In this document: positions 36,100 through 44,369 of the stretch, one piece after another
Layout: every line of letters starts with the position of its first letter
How positions within the stretch are numbered: position 1 is the first letter of the stretch
Assembly (NCBI RefSeq): GCF_010448835.1
Contig: NZ_CP048409.1
Location: 1,682,001-1,746,000, forward strand
DNA length: 64,000 bases
Direction: 5' to 3'
Source of the DNA: Draconibacterium halophilum
GTDB lineage: Bacteria > Bacteroidota > Bacteroidia > Bacteroidales > Prolixibacteraceae
Notes under the pieces: model-generated
Database searches by the model: none
Told to the model about the DNA's origin: nothing
The model's input: the letters and a program-made list of their open reading frames with translations, nothing else
Made by a program: the position numbers and the translations under genes

Positions 36100-38448
36100 C
36101 TAAAATTTAACGTTGTAAGTGATTGATGGGATTGGAGCTCCGATAATTGACAAACGGACAAATTCTGTTTGATTAGGATTATCTTCGTTTTCGCCTGGAG
36201 TAATTGAATAGGCATTTCGTCGCCCGTAAACATTGTACACCGAAACATTTATCGATTGTTTAAAACGTCGGTTCTCATTCTTTTTAAAATCGTAGGTGAA
36301 CGACAGGTCTAAACGGTTGTAATCCGGAATTCGGTTACTGTTTCGGGCCGAATATTCATAAACCTGATTTCCCTGAACATTGTATTTCGCAACGGGGTAC
36401 GATGTTGGATTACCGGTTGCATAAACAAAATTTGTTGCAAAATTCCATCGGTCATTTAATTGGTAACTCGCCACCAGCGAAAGATCGTGTGTGCGATCGT
36501 ACGACGATGGGTAAGGATTTCCATTGTTTATGCCAGGAATTTCGCGTTCAGTTTTCGACCAGGTATAACCCACCCAGCCGGTAAATTTTCCTTTCGATTT
36601 TTTCACCAACGCTTCCAATCCTTTCGATTCGCCCGAACCGTGCAGCAGCTCGGTTTCAATGGCATCGTTCAGAAATAGTTCGGCTCCTTCAATGTAATCC
36701 AGCACATTTTGCATGTCTTTATAATAAATCTCAACCGATGTTTCCCATGTGTTTTGCTTAAAGTTTCGGAAATAACCAAGCGATACCTGGTCAACTTTAA
36801 GTGGCTTTATGTATGTACTCGATGGTAGCCAGATGTCGAGCGGAGTAGGAGATTGCGTGTTGGAAATGAGGTGCAGGTTCTGTACCATCCGGTTGTATGA
36901 TCCTTTTACCGAACTGTTTCGGTCGAGCGTGTATTTCATACTTAAACGCGGCTCCAGGTTCACAAATGCATCCCCAATTTTATCCTTCTTTCCGTAGCTA
37001 ATCGTTTCTATAATCTCATTTTTATCGGGGTTTTCCGGATCCAGATATATATTTACTTCGCCTTTACCAACTTGTTGAAAATGGCTTAAACGTAAGCCGT
37101 ACTGCACCGAAAAACGATCAGATATCTTCTGTTCGTTCGAAAGATAAACCGAGCTTTCCATTGCATTGTAGTGGGCCAGTTCCATATTGGAAAACATTGA
37201 ATTGTCTCCGTTAGTGGTGATCTTGCCCGGACGGAATTGATGTTTGATCGTATTCACCCCAAACTTTACCGTGTTTTGTGGATTCGCAAACCAGGTAAAA
37301 TCTGCTTTCCCATTGTAGTCTTTTATTCTCGATGACCAGTTGAAATTATCGGCATTTTCTCCGGGAACGCCAAGATTGTAATCGTAGTTGGAAAAGATGG
37401 CCGAAATATTCATAAAAATCTTATCGCCAAAAATGTGATTCCAGCGGGCGGTAGCAGTGGCATTTCCCCAATGCATATACATTGATTCGCCCAGCTCAAA
37501 AACATCTTCGCCCATATAACCCGAAAGATAAATGCGGTTATTGTTGTTGATAACAAGGTTCGATTTCCCATTCAAATCGTAGAAATACATGGTGTTTTCT
37601 TCCAGTTCTTCCAAACCGGCTGCTTTACCCAAAATATCGTAATAAGTCCGGCGTCCGGCAAGCAGGAAGCTCCATTTGTCTTTGATGATCGGTCCTTCCA
37701 ATGTCAAGCGGCTGGATAGGTTTCCTATTCCGCCATCGAACCCAAACTGTTTGGAGTTGCCATCCTTTTGTCGGATATCGATTACCGACGATGCTTTTCC
37801 TCCGTATTGGGCCGGAATACCACTTTTGTACACCTGAATGTCTTTAATGGCATTTGAGTTAAATACCGAAAAGAAACCCATAAGGTGCGAGGCATTGTAA
37901 ACCGGTGCTTCATCTAAAATCATCAGGTTTTCGTCGGGGCCACCACCACGAACGTATAGGCCCGAACTAGCTTCGCCGCCACTTTGAATTCCGGGTAACA
38001 GCTGAATGGTGCGGATAATATCCACTTCGCCCATAAATGCCGGAAGTTTTTGAATGGTTTTAACCGGAAGTTTTTCCATTCCCATTTCAATACGTTCAAC
38101 ATTGGCATTGGCAGCTTCGCCGTTTACTACGATCTCTTCCATTACTTCGGTATTTTCTTCTAACGAAAGCGAAATATTAAGACTTTCACGGGCATCAATT
38201 TTTTGTTTAATGGTTTGGTACCCAATAAACGAAATCTGAAGCGTGTAGCTTCCTTCGGGAATTGTAAGCGAGTAAAATCCGTAGGCGTTTGATGCGGTGC
38301 CTTGTTTCAGTTCTTCAACATAAACCGTAGCACCAATCAGCGCTTCTCCGTTCGAGGCGTCTCTGAGGTAACCACTTAAAGTAATGTTTTGCGCTTGTAC
38401 TGCAACTCCAATAAAAAGGAGAAGGAGTAACATCATTGTTTTCATCAT
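36100..38448 (-). CDS. TonB-dependent receptor with carboxypeptidase-like N-terminal domain
   Basis: A 782-residue outer-membrane receptor. Signal peptide 1-19 (cleavage after VQA), carboxypeptidase-D regulatory-like domain about 20-108 with ITLSGYLRDASNGEALIGA, plug about 115-235 with GLYVRGGGPDENLMILD, then the beta-barrel ending with Phe (NVKF). It lacks the length and typical features of SusC proteins (about 1000 residues), and belongs to the group found with DUF4249 lipoproteins. It imports or senses an unknown ligand with the DUF4249 partner encoded 5 bases downstream. There are two adjacent ATG codons at the start; either could be used. Confidence 0.9.
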   Translation of the reverse strand: MMKTMMLLLLLFIGVAVQAQNITLSGYLRDASNGEALIGATVYVEELKQGTASNAYGFYSLTIPEGSYTLQISFIGYQTIKQKIDARESLNISLSLEENTEVMEEIVVNGEAANANVERIEMGMEKLPVKTIQKLPAFMGEVDIIRTIQLLPGIQSGGEASSGLYVRGGGPDENLMILDEAPVYNASHLMGFFSVFNSNAIKDIQVYKSGIPAQYGGKASSVIDIRQKDGNSKQFGFDGGIGNLSSRLTLEGPIIKDKWSFLLAGRRTYYDILGKAAGLEELEENTMYFYDLNGKSNLVINNNNRIYLSGYMGEDVFELGESMYMHWGNATATARWNHIFGDKIFMNISAIFSNYDYNLGVPGENADNFNWSSRIKDYNGKADFTWFANPQNTVKFGVNTIKHQFRPGKITTNGDNSMFSNMELAHYNAMESSVYLSNEQKISDRFSVQYGLRLSHFQQVGKGEVNIYLDPENPDKNEIIETISYGKKDKIGDAFVNLEPRLSMKYTLDRNSSVKGSYNRMVQNLHLISNTQSPTPLDIWLPSSTYIKPLKVDQVSLGYFRNFKQNTWETSVEIYYKDMQNVLDYIEGAELFLNDAIETELLHGSGESKGLEALVKKSKGKFTGWVGYTWSKTEREIPGINNGNPYPSSYDRTHDLSLVASYQLNDRWNFATNFVYATGNPTSYPVAKYNVQGNQVYEYSARNSNRIPDYNRLDLSFTYDFKKNENRRFKQSINVSVYNVYGRRNAYSITPGENEDNPNQTEFVRLSIIGAPIPSITYNVKF

Positions 38449-38671
38449 TTTTTGGCTTTATTTCTGTTTGTTTTCTGTTCCGGATGCTTGGCTTTGCATC
38501 CACATTGTTTTCTAGCTCCAACAAAAATAGTACATCGCTTAAATCTGTTTTCTTAAATTCGACCAATTTACGTTTTTAGTCGACAAGCGATACGATTCCA
38601 TATTTTTGCCGTTTTCTACAAGTACTGACAGTAAAAAATGAGAAGGGTTACAATGATGGGAGTTTTTTTTA

Positions 38672-39859
38672 TTAATGCTGGATTAAAATCTGCTGCGAGT
38701 GCATAAGCCCGTTGGAAGTAACAGTTACAATATAATAGCCATTGATGAGGTCCTGAACAGGAATACGTTCATTACTATAGGTGGTTTTATATACCTTTTT
38801 TAGCTGACCATTTAAATTCTGAATTTGTATGCATAATTGCTGGTTATATTTTAAATTGGGCTGGAAAAACTGAAACGATTCAGAAGCAGGATTGGGAAAA
38901 ATATAGGCCGATTGGGAAGAAAAATGGCTGGTTATATCGCGCCAGTCGCGAATGCCGTTGTGGTTTGAATCGGTTGGTGAACAATTACTGGCCGTTGAGT
39001 TTTGCCAGTTATAGCCTTTAATCATTTGGTCAAAAGCATCATCGAGCCCATCGTTATCATAGTCAGAAAACAGGAGTTGAATACCAGCCTTGCCATCTGT
39101 ATTTAGGTTGAATGCCTCAACCAAATCACTTCTTCCATCTGCATCCGAATCGGTGTCTAACATATCAGGTATTCCATCTCCGTCGGTGTCCACCGGGGTG
39201 TAGCAAGTTCCTCCCATTTCCAGATCATAAGCATCGTCCCATCCATTTTTGTTGGCATCAATGTTTAAAGGAGCAATGTAGTTGTGTTCATTTTGCCATT
39301 CAATGTTATCGGTAATTCCATCGTTATCACTATCAATGTCGAAATTGTTTGGAACACCATCGTTATCCGTGTCCAGCCCCATTCCATCCAAATTGTCAGG
39401 AAGACCGTCGTTGTCGTTATCGCGATCAGCAAAGTTTGGCACCTCGTCCAGGTCTTCGTTTTCTGTTATTTTAATAAATACATTTCCCAAAGCTTTGTAC
39501 TCATTTTCGGTAAGTTCTTTAATGTAATACTGAAAACTTATGGTATCTATAGAATTTGAAGGTAGCTGCAAACTAAAGTTGCCATCTTTATCCATTAACA
39601 AAAATGCCTCTCTCGGCGAAGCTGCAAATAAGATCTCTATTTTATCTCCATTCGGATCATAGTCATTTACCAGTACATTTCCGGTTACTGTCAAGTCGTA
39701 TCTGGCAACATGAATAAATGTATCGTTTTGTGCCACAGGTGGAACACTCCAACCATTTTCGAATGTAGTAAGTTTCGGTGCTCCCTTACCATTAAAAAGA
39801 ATGAATAATAACAAAACGAAGAGGGAACCTGATTTCAATATTTTGCCCCGTAATTTCAA
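38672..39859 (-). CDS. T9SS-sorted secreted protein with cadherin-like and TSP3-type repeats
   Basis: A 395-residue secreted protein. After a signal peptide (about 10-27), residues about 40-120 form a cadherin-like/Ig-like domain with a [12 protein letters not shown] motif. Residues about 130-290 hold aspartate-rich repeats of the [19 protein letters not shown] type that probably bind calcium. Residues about 318-395 match a type IX secretion C-terminal sorting domain, opening with IFPNPASE and including LNGQL and a GYYIV strand. The protein is therefore likely exported through T9SS and attached to the surface. The apparent start codon is TTG at 39859; no ATG or GTG precedes the signal peptide in frame. 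Function of the cargo is not known. Confidence 0.8.
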   Translation of the reverse strand: MKLRGKILKSGSLFVLLLFILFNGKGAPKLTTFENGWSVPPVAQNDTFIHVARYDLTVTGNVLVNDYDPNGDKIEILFAASPREAFLLMDKDGNFSLQLPSNSIDTISFQYYIKELTENEYKALGNVFIKITENEDLDEVPNFADRDNDNDGLPDNLDGMGLDTDNDGVPNNFDIDSDNDGITDNIEWQNEHNYIAPLNIDANKNGWDDAYDLEMGGTCYTPVDTDGDGIPDMLDTDSDADGRSDLVEAFNLNTDGKAGIQLLFSDYDNDGLDDAFDQMIKGYNWQNSTASNCSPTDSNHNGIRDWRDITSHFSSQSAYIFPNPASESFQFFQPNLKYNQQLCIQIQNLNGQLKKVYKTTYSNERIPVQDLINGYYIVTVTSNGLMHSQQILIQH

Positions 39860-40067
39860 TTGAGTTTGTTTACGTACAATTTAGACATATATGGGGGTAT
39901 GCATTAATGCAAGAAGCTGAAATTGAGGGTTGGGAGTATTGGTTTATGGGGATTGTTTTGCCTAGAAGGAATAAGTGTTATTGCGGTACTAATGCGCGTT
40001 TTGCACTTGTGGTAGCGTAATTGCCGAGGGCTTGCTAAGAAATTATATTTTATGGGGTCTGATTCTT

Positions 40068-41090
40068 CTATTTTGATTGTGATGAATTTCGAATAATCAG
40101 TTCTGTATTCATCATTATTGTTTCGAAAGTTTTGGGTTTCACTTTACCATTTATTTGTTTAATCAAAAGCTCGGCTGCTTTTTGGCCCATTTCAAAACCG
40201 GGCTGTTTTACTGTTGTAATTGATGGTGTTACCAATTCGCTGAAGGGTTCGTTGCTAAATCCCACAATAGCAATTTCTTCAGGCACTTTTATTCCGGTTT
40301 CATTTAAATGAATAATGGTACTTAAGGCTGTTGTGTCGTTGGCACAAAAAATAGCGTCAGGGCGTTGTTTTCCGGCAAGTATTTTTTTTATGGCATTAAG
40401 TCCGTCTGCCCGGGTAAGACTGTTGTGTAGAATATGATTTTCGTTTATCTCCAGCCCGGCATCGCTAATTGCTTTACGGTAACCGGCTTCTCGTTTGGCA
40501 TAGATTTGCAGGTTGAGCGGTCCTCCAATGTGGGCAACTTGTTTCCTCCCTTGTTCAATAAGGTGCTGAGTGGCCCGGTATGCACCACAAAAATCGTCGA
40601 CAACAATTTTATGTGCCGGTATTTCATCAACAATCCGATCAAAAAAGACAAGCGGTATATTTCTTTCCGAAAATAGTTTCAGGTGATCGTACGACTGAGT
40701 TTCCATTCCAATCGACACTATTAATCCATCAACACGGTTAGAATATAAAGTGTGCGCAATGTTGCATTCTTTTTTAAGATTATCGTTCGATTGTGAAATT
40801 GTAACTGCAAATCCTTGCCTGTAAGCAACATCTTCGATACCGGAAATTACAGATGAAAAAAAGTGCCGATTTATTAACGGAACAATTACGCCAATGGTAT
40901 TGGTACGTCGGGTGCGTAAATTAGCAGCCATTACATTTGGGCGGTAACCCATTTCTTTTGCCGTCTTTTTTATCTTCTTCCGGGTTGCTTCACTAATTAA
41001 AGGATTATCTTTTAATGCACGTGAAACAGTAGAGGCTGATATATTTAGCTTTTTGGCTATATCGTGAATTGTAATCTCAGATTTTTGCAC
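40068..41090 (-). CDS. LacI-family transcriptional regulator
   Basis: A 340-residue repressor. Residues 5-55 are a LacI helix-turn-helix with IHDIAKKLNISASTVSRAL and the hinge region NVMAANLRTRRT; residues about 62-335 are a periplasmic-binding-protein-like sensor domain with IGVIVPLI and a DGLIVSIG segment. The start is GTG at 41090. It is divergent from kduI-kduD, and the 124-base gap holds a perfect 18-bp palindrome that overlaps the -33 box of both promoters. It therefore probably represses kduID and itself, released by a pectin-derived keto-sugar such as KDG; the effector is inference. Confidence 0.92.
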   Translation of the reverse strand: MQKSEITIHDIAKKLNISASTVSRALKDNPLISEATRKKIKKTAKEMGYRPNVMAANLRTRRTNTIGVIVPLINRHFFSSVISGIEDVAYRQGFAVTISQSNDNLKKECNIAHTLYSNRVDGLIVSIGMETQSYDHLKLFSERNIPLVFFDRIVDEIPAHKIVVDDFCGAYRATQHLIEQGRKQVAHIGGPLNLQIYAKREAGYRKAISDAGLEINENHILHNSLTRADGLNAIKKILAGKQRPDAIFCANDTTALSTIIHLNETGIKVPEEIAIVGFSNEPFSELVTPSITTVKQPGFEMGQKAAELLIKQINGKVKPKTFETIMMNTELIIRNSSQSK

Positions 41091-41110
41091 TTTGGTATTT
41101 TATTTAACGA

Positions 41111-41141
41111 CAAAGTTAACAATATTTTTTAATCAATGCAA
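41111..41141 (-). promoter_or_regulatory. Promoter of the LacI-family regulator gene
   Basis: On the - strand, TTG (41141-41139) and TAacTTTG (41118-41111) with a 20-base spacer, 20 bases upstream of the GTG start codon. The TTG lies inside the 18-bp palindrome, which predicts autoregulation. Confidence 0.65.
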
Positions 41142-41152
41142 TCGATTGCATT
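41135..41152. promoter_or_regulatory. LacI-type operator palindrome
   Basis: AATGCAATCGATTGCATT is a perfect 18-bp inverted repeat with a central CG step, the hallmark of LacI/GalR operators. It covers the -33 elements of both divergent promoters symmetrically (CAA at 41139-41141 and TTG at 41146-41148). No other perfect copy was noticed in the window. Confidence 0.8.
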
Positions 41153-41176
41153 TCTGTTTGTTTCTTCTTACATTTG
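41146..41176 (+). promoter_or_regulatory. Promoter of kduI-kduD
   Basis: TTG at 41146-41148 (within the operator), a 20-base spacer and TAcaTTTG at 41169-41176, 38 bases upstream of the kduI ATG. It matches the Bacteroidota promoter pattern closely. Confidence 0.7.
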
Positions 41177-41214
41177 CATCAATAAATCGATTAAGAATTA
41201 AAAAATAAAATAGT

Positions 41215-42057
41215 ATGGCAACAATTTACGAAAGAAGATTTGCTTATCATCCTGAGGATTTTAAGAATTACGATACCGAAAAAATAAGAAAAGAGTTTTT
41301 AGTGGAAAACCTTATGGAAGAAGGTAATGTGCGCATGGTTTATTCATCGATAGAGCGTTACATTGTTGGCGGTGCAGTTCCTGCAGGCGACGAACTTCCG
41401 CTGGAAGCGATTGACCCTTTAAAAGCAGAATATTTTTGCGAACGTCGCGAAGTTGGAGTAATGAATGTTGGCGGTTCGGGAACTATTACAGTGGATGGAA
41501 CGGATTATAAAATGTCGTATAAAGATGCTTTATACATCGGGCGCGGCAGTAAAGAGGTTACGTTTAAATCGGACGATGCAGCCAAACCTGCTCATTTTTA
41601 TTTTAACTCGGCACCGGCACACAAAGAATATCCAACGAAGCAAGTAAGTTTGGCCGATGCCAACGTGTTGCATCTGGGAAGCCTCGAGACATCGAACGAA
41701 AGAAATATTAACCAGTTAATGATTAATACCGTTGTTGATACTTGTCAGTTACAAATGGGAATGACAGAGTTGAAGCCGGGAAGTGTTTGGAATACCATGC
41801 CGGCACACCAGCACTCGCGCCGAAATGAGGTGTATTTCTATTTTGAAGTTCCCGACGAACAGGCAGTTTGTCACTTTATGGGTGAACCACAGGAAACACG
41901 TCATATTTGGATGAAAAACGAACAGGCCGTAATTTCGCCTGAATGGTCGATTCACTCCGCTGCCGGAACATCAAACTATATCTTTATCTGGGGAATGGCA
42001 GGCGAAAATCTCGACTACACCGATATGGACATTATTCAACCGCAGGAACTGAGATAA
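41215..42057 (+). CDS. kduI: 5-dehydro-4-deoxy-D-glucuronate isomerase
   Basis: A 280-residue cupin-type isomerase that converts 5-dehydro-4-deoxy-D-glucuronate (from spontaneous opening of unsaturated galacturonate) to 3-deoxy-D-glycero-2,5-hexodiulosonate. The metal-binding segment [16 protein letters not shown] with its His and Glu ligands, the ERRE segment and the closing [17 protein letters not shown] are family signatures. It supplies the substrate for KduD, encoded 33 bases downstream. The unsaturated uronate is what the GH105 enzymes at 0-11 kb release, so this operon is the intracellular end of the same pathway. Expression is probably controlled by the divergent LacI-type regulator. 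Confidence 0.95.
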   Translation: MATIYERRFAYHPEDFKNYDTEKIRKEFLVENLMEEGNVRMVYSSIERYIVGGAVPAGDELPLEAIDPLKAEYFCERREVGVMNVGGSGTITVDGTDYKMSYKDALYIGRGSKEVTFKSDDAAKPAHFYFNSAPAHKEYPTKQVSLADANVLHLGSLETSNERNINQLMINTVVDTCQLQMGMTELKPGSVWNTMPAHQHSRRNEVYFYFEVPDEQAVCHFMGEPQETRHIWMKNEQAVISPEWSIHSAAGTSNYIFIWGMAGENLDYTDMDIIQPQELR

Positions 42058-42090
42058 GACAAAAAAATCAATCAACAAAATATTATTGAA

Positions 42091-42888
42091 ATGATACAAG
42101 AATTATTCAGCCTTAGCGGAAAAGTTGCGTTAATAACCGGTGGAACCCATGGTATTGGAATGGCCATTGGGAAAACACTAGGGCAAGCTGGTGCAAAAAT
42201 CTGTGTTAACGATATTTCTGAGGAGAAACTACAGGAATGCAAAGCAGAGTATGCCGAAGCTGGCATTGATGTGTATACGCTAAAATTTGATGTTACCAAC
42301 GAAGAAGCCGTTGATAAAGGAATTTCGCAAATAGAAAAGGAACTTGGCGATATTGATATTCTGGTAAATAACGCCGGAATTATTAAACGTATTCCTATTT
42401 TGGATATGCCGATTGCCGATTATAAACAGGTTATTGATATTGACTTGGTTGCCCCGCTTATTGTTGCCAAACGAGTTGCACCTAAAATGATCGAAAATCG
42501 TTCAGGAAAAATCATAAATATGTGCTCGATGATGAGTGTTTACGGACGCAATTCTGTTTCGGCTTATGCTTCGGCAAAAGGAGGCTTGAAACTGTTAACG
42601 GCAAATATGTGCTGCGAGTGGGCAAAGTATAATGTGCAGATTAACGGAATTGGCCCTGGTTATATTGCTACAGCACAAACAGCTCCAATTCGCGAAGGGG
42701 GCCATCCATTTAACGATTTGGTGATGACACGCACACCGGCCAACCGTTGGGGCGAACCCGAAGATATTGGAAATGCTGCTTTATTCCTGTCATCAAAAGC
42801 TGCCGATTTTGTAAACGGCCAGGTACTTTATGTTGATGGTGGTATTTTAGCCAACTTCGGATACGTAAAAGGCGAAAACGATATTTAA
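42091..42888 (+). CDS. kduD: 2-dehydro-3-deoxy-D-gluconate 5-dehydrogenase (SDR family)
   Basis: A 265-residue short-chain dehydrogenase. It reduces 3-deoxy-D-glycero-2,5-hexodiulosonate to 2-keto-3-deoxygluconate with NADH. The nucleotide-binding motif is TGGTHGIG (16-23), the NNAG motif is at 93-96, and the catalytic YxxxK is Tyr 159/Lys 163. Gluconate 5-dehydrogenase is the nearest alternative name, but the position right after kduI makes KduD the better call. KDG kinase and aldolase, the following steps, are not in the window. A large inverted repeat with terminator character follows at 42902. Confidence 0.92.
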   Translation: MIQELFSLSGKVALITGGTHGIGMAIGKTLGQAGAKICVNDISEEKLQECKAEYAEAGIDVYTLKFDVTNEEAVDKGISQIEKELGDIDILVNNAGIIKRIPILDMPIADYKQVIDIDLVAPLIVAKRVAPKMIENRSGKIINMCSMMSVYGRNSVSAYASAKGGLKLLTANMCCEWAKYNVQINGIGPGYIATAQTAPIREGGHPFNDLVMTRTPANRWGEPEDIGNAALFLSSKAADFVNGQVLYVDGGILANFGYVKGENDI

Positions 42889-42901
42889 TAGTTATTCTTA
42901 C

Positions 42902-42965
42902 TAAGAGTGTGTTAGAAACAGGATAAACCAAGTGGCGGCTTGTTTCTGAGACACTCTTATTTTAT
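42902..42965 (+). terminator. Long inverted repeat after kduD
   Basis: TAAGAGTGT-gt-TAGAAACA pairs with TGTTTCT-gag-ACACTCTTA around a 19-base loop, then TTTTAT. It may attenuate transcription between kduD and the DUF4861 gene, which starts 22 bases later. Confidence 0.6.
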
Positions 42966-42986
42966 ACACCTAAATCTAATCCAAAA

Positions 42987-44252
42987 ATGAAGACTATTAT
43001 GCCATTTGGTATTTTATTACTGATGCTGTTTGCCTCGTGTACGCAGCAACCTGCAATTACGCTAAAAAATCCACTGGCCGAAACACGAACCGATGAGGTA
43101 ATCGTATTTTCCCGCGAGGAAATTGCAAACAAAATTGCTTTGGAAGAAGGCAAACTACCGGTTTTTAAGAACGGTGATAAAACGATTGCAAGCCAGGTTG
43201 ACGATTTGGATGGCGATGGAAATTGGGATGAAGTAGTGTTGCTAACTGATATGCAAGCCGATGAAACCATTAAAGCAACAATTGAGTTAGCTGTCCAAAG
43301 CGATTATCCCAATATCAATAAACGAACCAACCTCCGTTTAGGAATAATTCAGGAAGACGGATCGTACAAAGAGGTGGATAATTATAAAGCTGTTCCGGTG
43401 AGTGAACCATTTAAAATTATTGCTCAGGGTGAAGGGGTGACCTGGGAAAATGACAAAATTGCCTTCAGGGTTTATTTTGATTGCCGAAATGTAAAAGACC
43501 TGTTTGGCAAGAGAAAACCGGTAATGGTAGCCGACGATGTTCATACGCCCGGATTTGGTAATTACCACGAACTGGCCGAATGGGGAATGGATGTACTACA
43601 CTGTGGCAGCTCGCTGGGTTCGGGAGGAATTGCTTTGCTGAGAAATGATTCGTTGATTCGGTTGGGATCGACCGATGTGTATGAATACCAAAAAATTGTT
43701 GAAGGACCTATTCGCTCAGTTTTCGACCTTAAATATTCGGGGTGGAATGTTAACGGCGAAGAAATGGAAGCCGTGGAGCGCATTACCATTTATCCCGGGA
43801 AATACTGGTTTGAATCGGATGTTACCGTTTATGGATGTTCTGAAGATGATCAGATTGTAACAGGCATTGTTACTTCGCAATTAAAAAACGAACCATTCCG
43901 TTTTGAAGCAGCTGACTTTACCTGCATTGGCACACACGATGTGCAGTCGTTAAATAACGACGAACTGGGGATGGCAGTAATCGTTCCCAAATCGGAAACC
44001 GGTACAATTGGCCGTACGAGCGATATCAACTGGTTTCAGAAAGGCTTTGTTACCGTGAAAGAAAAAGGCTTCAGTAATATTATTTCCGAAACCTATTTCA
44101 TCGCACAAGAGTGTAAAGACGCAACTCCTGCCAAGCACTATTTCTTCTCGGTTTGGGGATTGGATAAAGACCAATGGAAAACCGAAGATGGGTTTCGGAA
44201 ATACATTACTGAAGAGGCCGAAAAACTTTCGTCACCTGTTCAGAAGATGTAG
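42987..44252 (+). CDS. DUF4861 family lipoprotein
   Basis: A 421-residue protein with a lipoprotein signal (LLMLFASC, Cys 12 region). The pattern NPLAETRTDEVIVFSREEI near the start and a DLDGDGNWDEVVLL segment mark DUF4861, a family often encoded in Bacteroidota loci for uronate-containing polysaccharides. The fold looks like an all-beta protein of the galactose-mutarotase/lyase-superfamily type in its C-terminal two thirds. No catalytic role is proven in general, so I give none. It follows kduI-kduD on the same strand, which links it to uronate use; the hairpin between them may reduce its expression. Confidence 0.82.
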   Translation: MKTIMPFGILLLMLFASCTQQPAITLKNPLAETRTDEVIVFSREEIANKIALEEGKLPVFKNGDKTIASQVDDLDGDGNWDEVVLLTDMQADETIKATIELAVQSDYPNINKRTNLRLGIIQEDGSYKEVDNYKAVPVSEPFKIIAQGEGVTWENDKIAFRVYFDCRNVKDLFGKRKPVMVADDVHTPGFGNYHELAEWGMDVLHCGSSLGSGGIALLRNDSLIRLGSTDVYEYQKIVEGPIRSVFDLKYSGWNVNGEEMEAVERITIYPGKYWFESDVTVYGCSEDDQIVTGIVTSQLKNEPFRFEAADFTCIGTHDVQSLNNDELGMAVIVPKSETGTIGRTSDINWFQKGFVTVKEKGFSNIISETYFIAQECKDATPAKHYFFSVWGLDKDQWKTEDGFRKYITEEAEKLSSPVQKM

Positions 44253-44265
44253 AGTGGATTATTTT

Positions 44266-44340
44266 GTCATTTCGACGAAGGGAACTACTGCGAAATCTGT
44301 TTCTTTGGTGAGATTTCTCCTCATCCTTCGTCGAAATGAC
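44266..44340. repeat. Dispersed foldback repeat, copy B
   Basis: A 75-base element with perfect 16-bp terminal inverted repeats, GTCATTTCGACGAAGG (44266-44281) and its complement (44325-44340), and inner arms GAAATC/GATTTC. It lies between the convergent DUF4861 and GH92 genes, so it could also serve as a terminator in both directions. The left end matches the copies at 32595 and 63714. Confidence 0.8.
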
Positions 44341-44369
44341 AATATGATTTGGTTCCGGCTGAAAAATAT

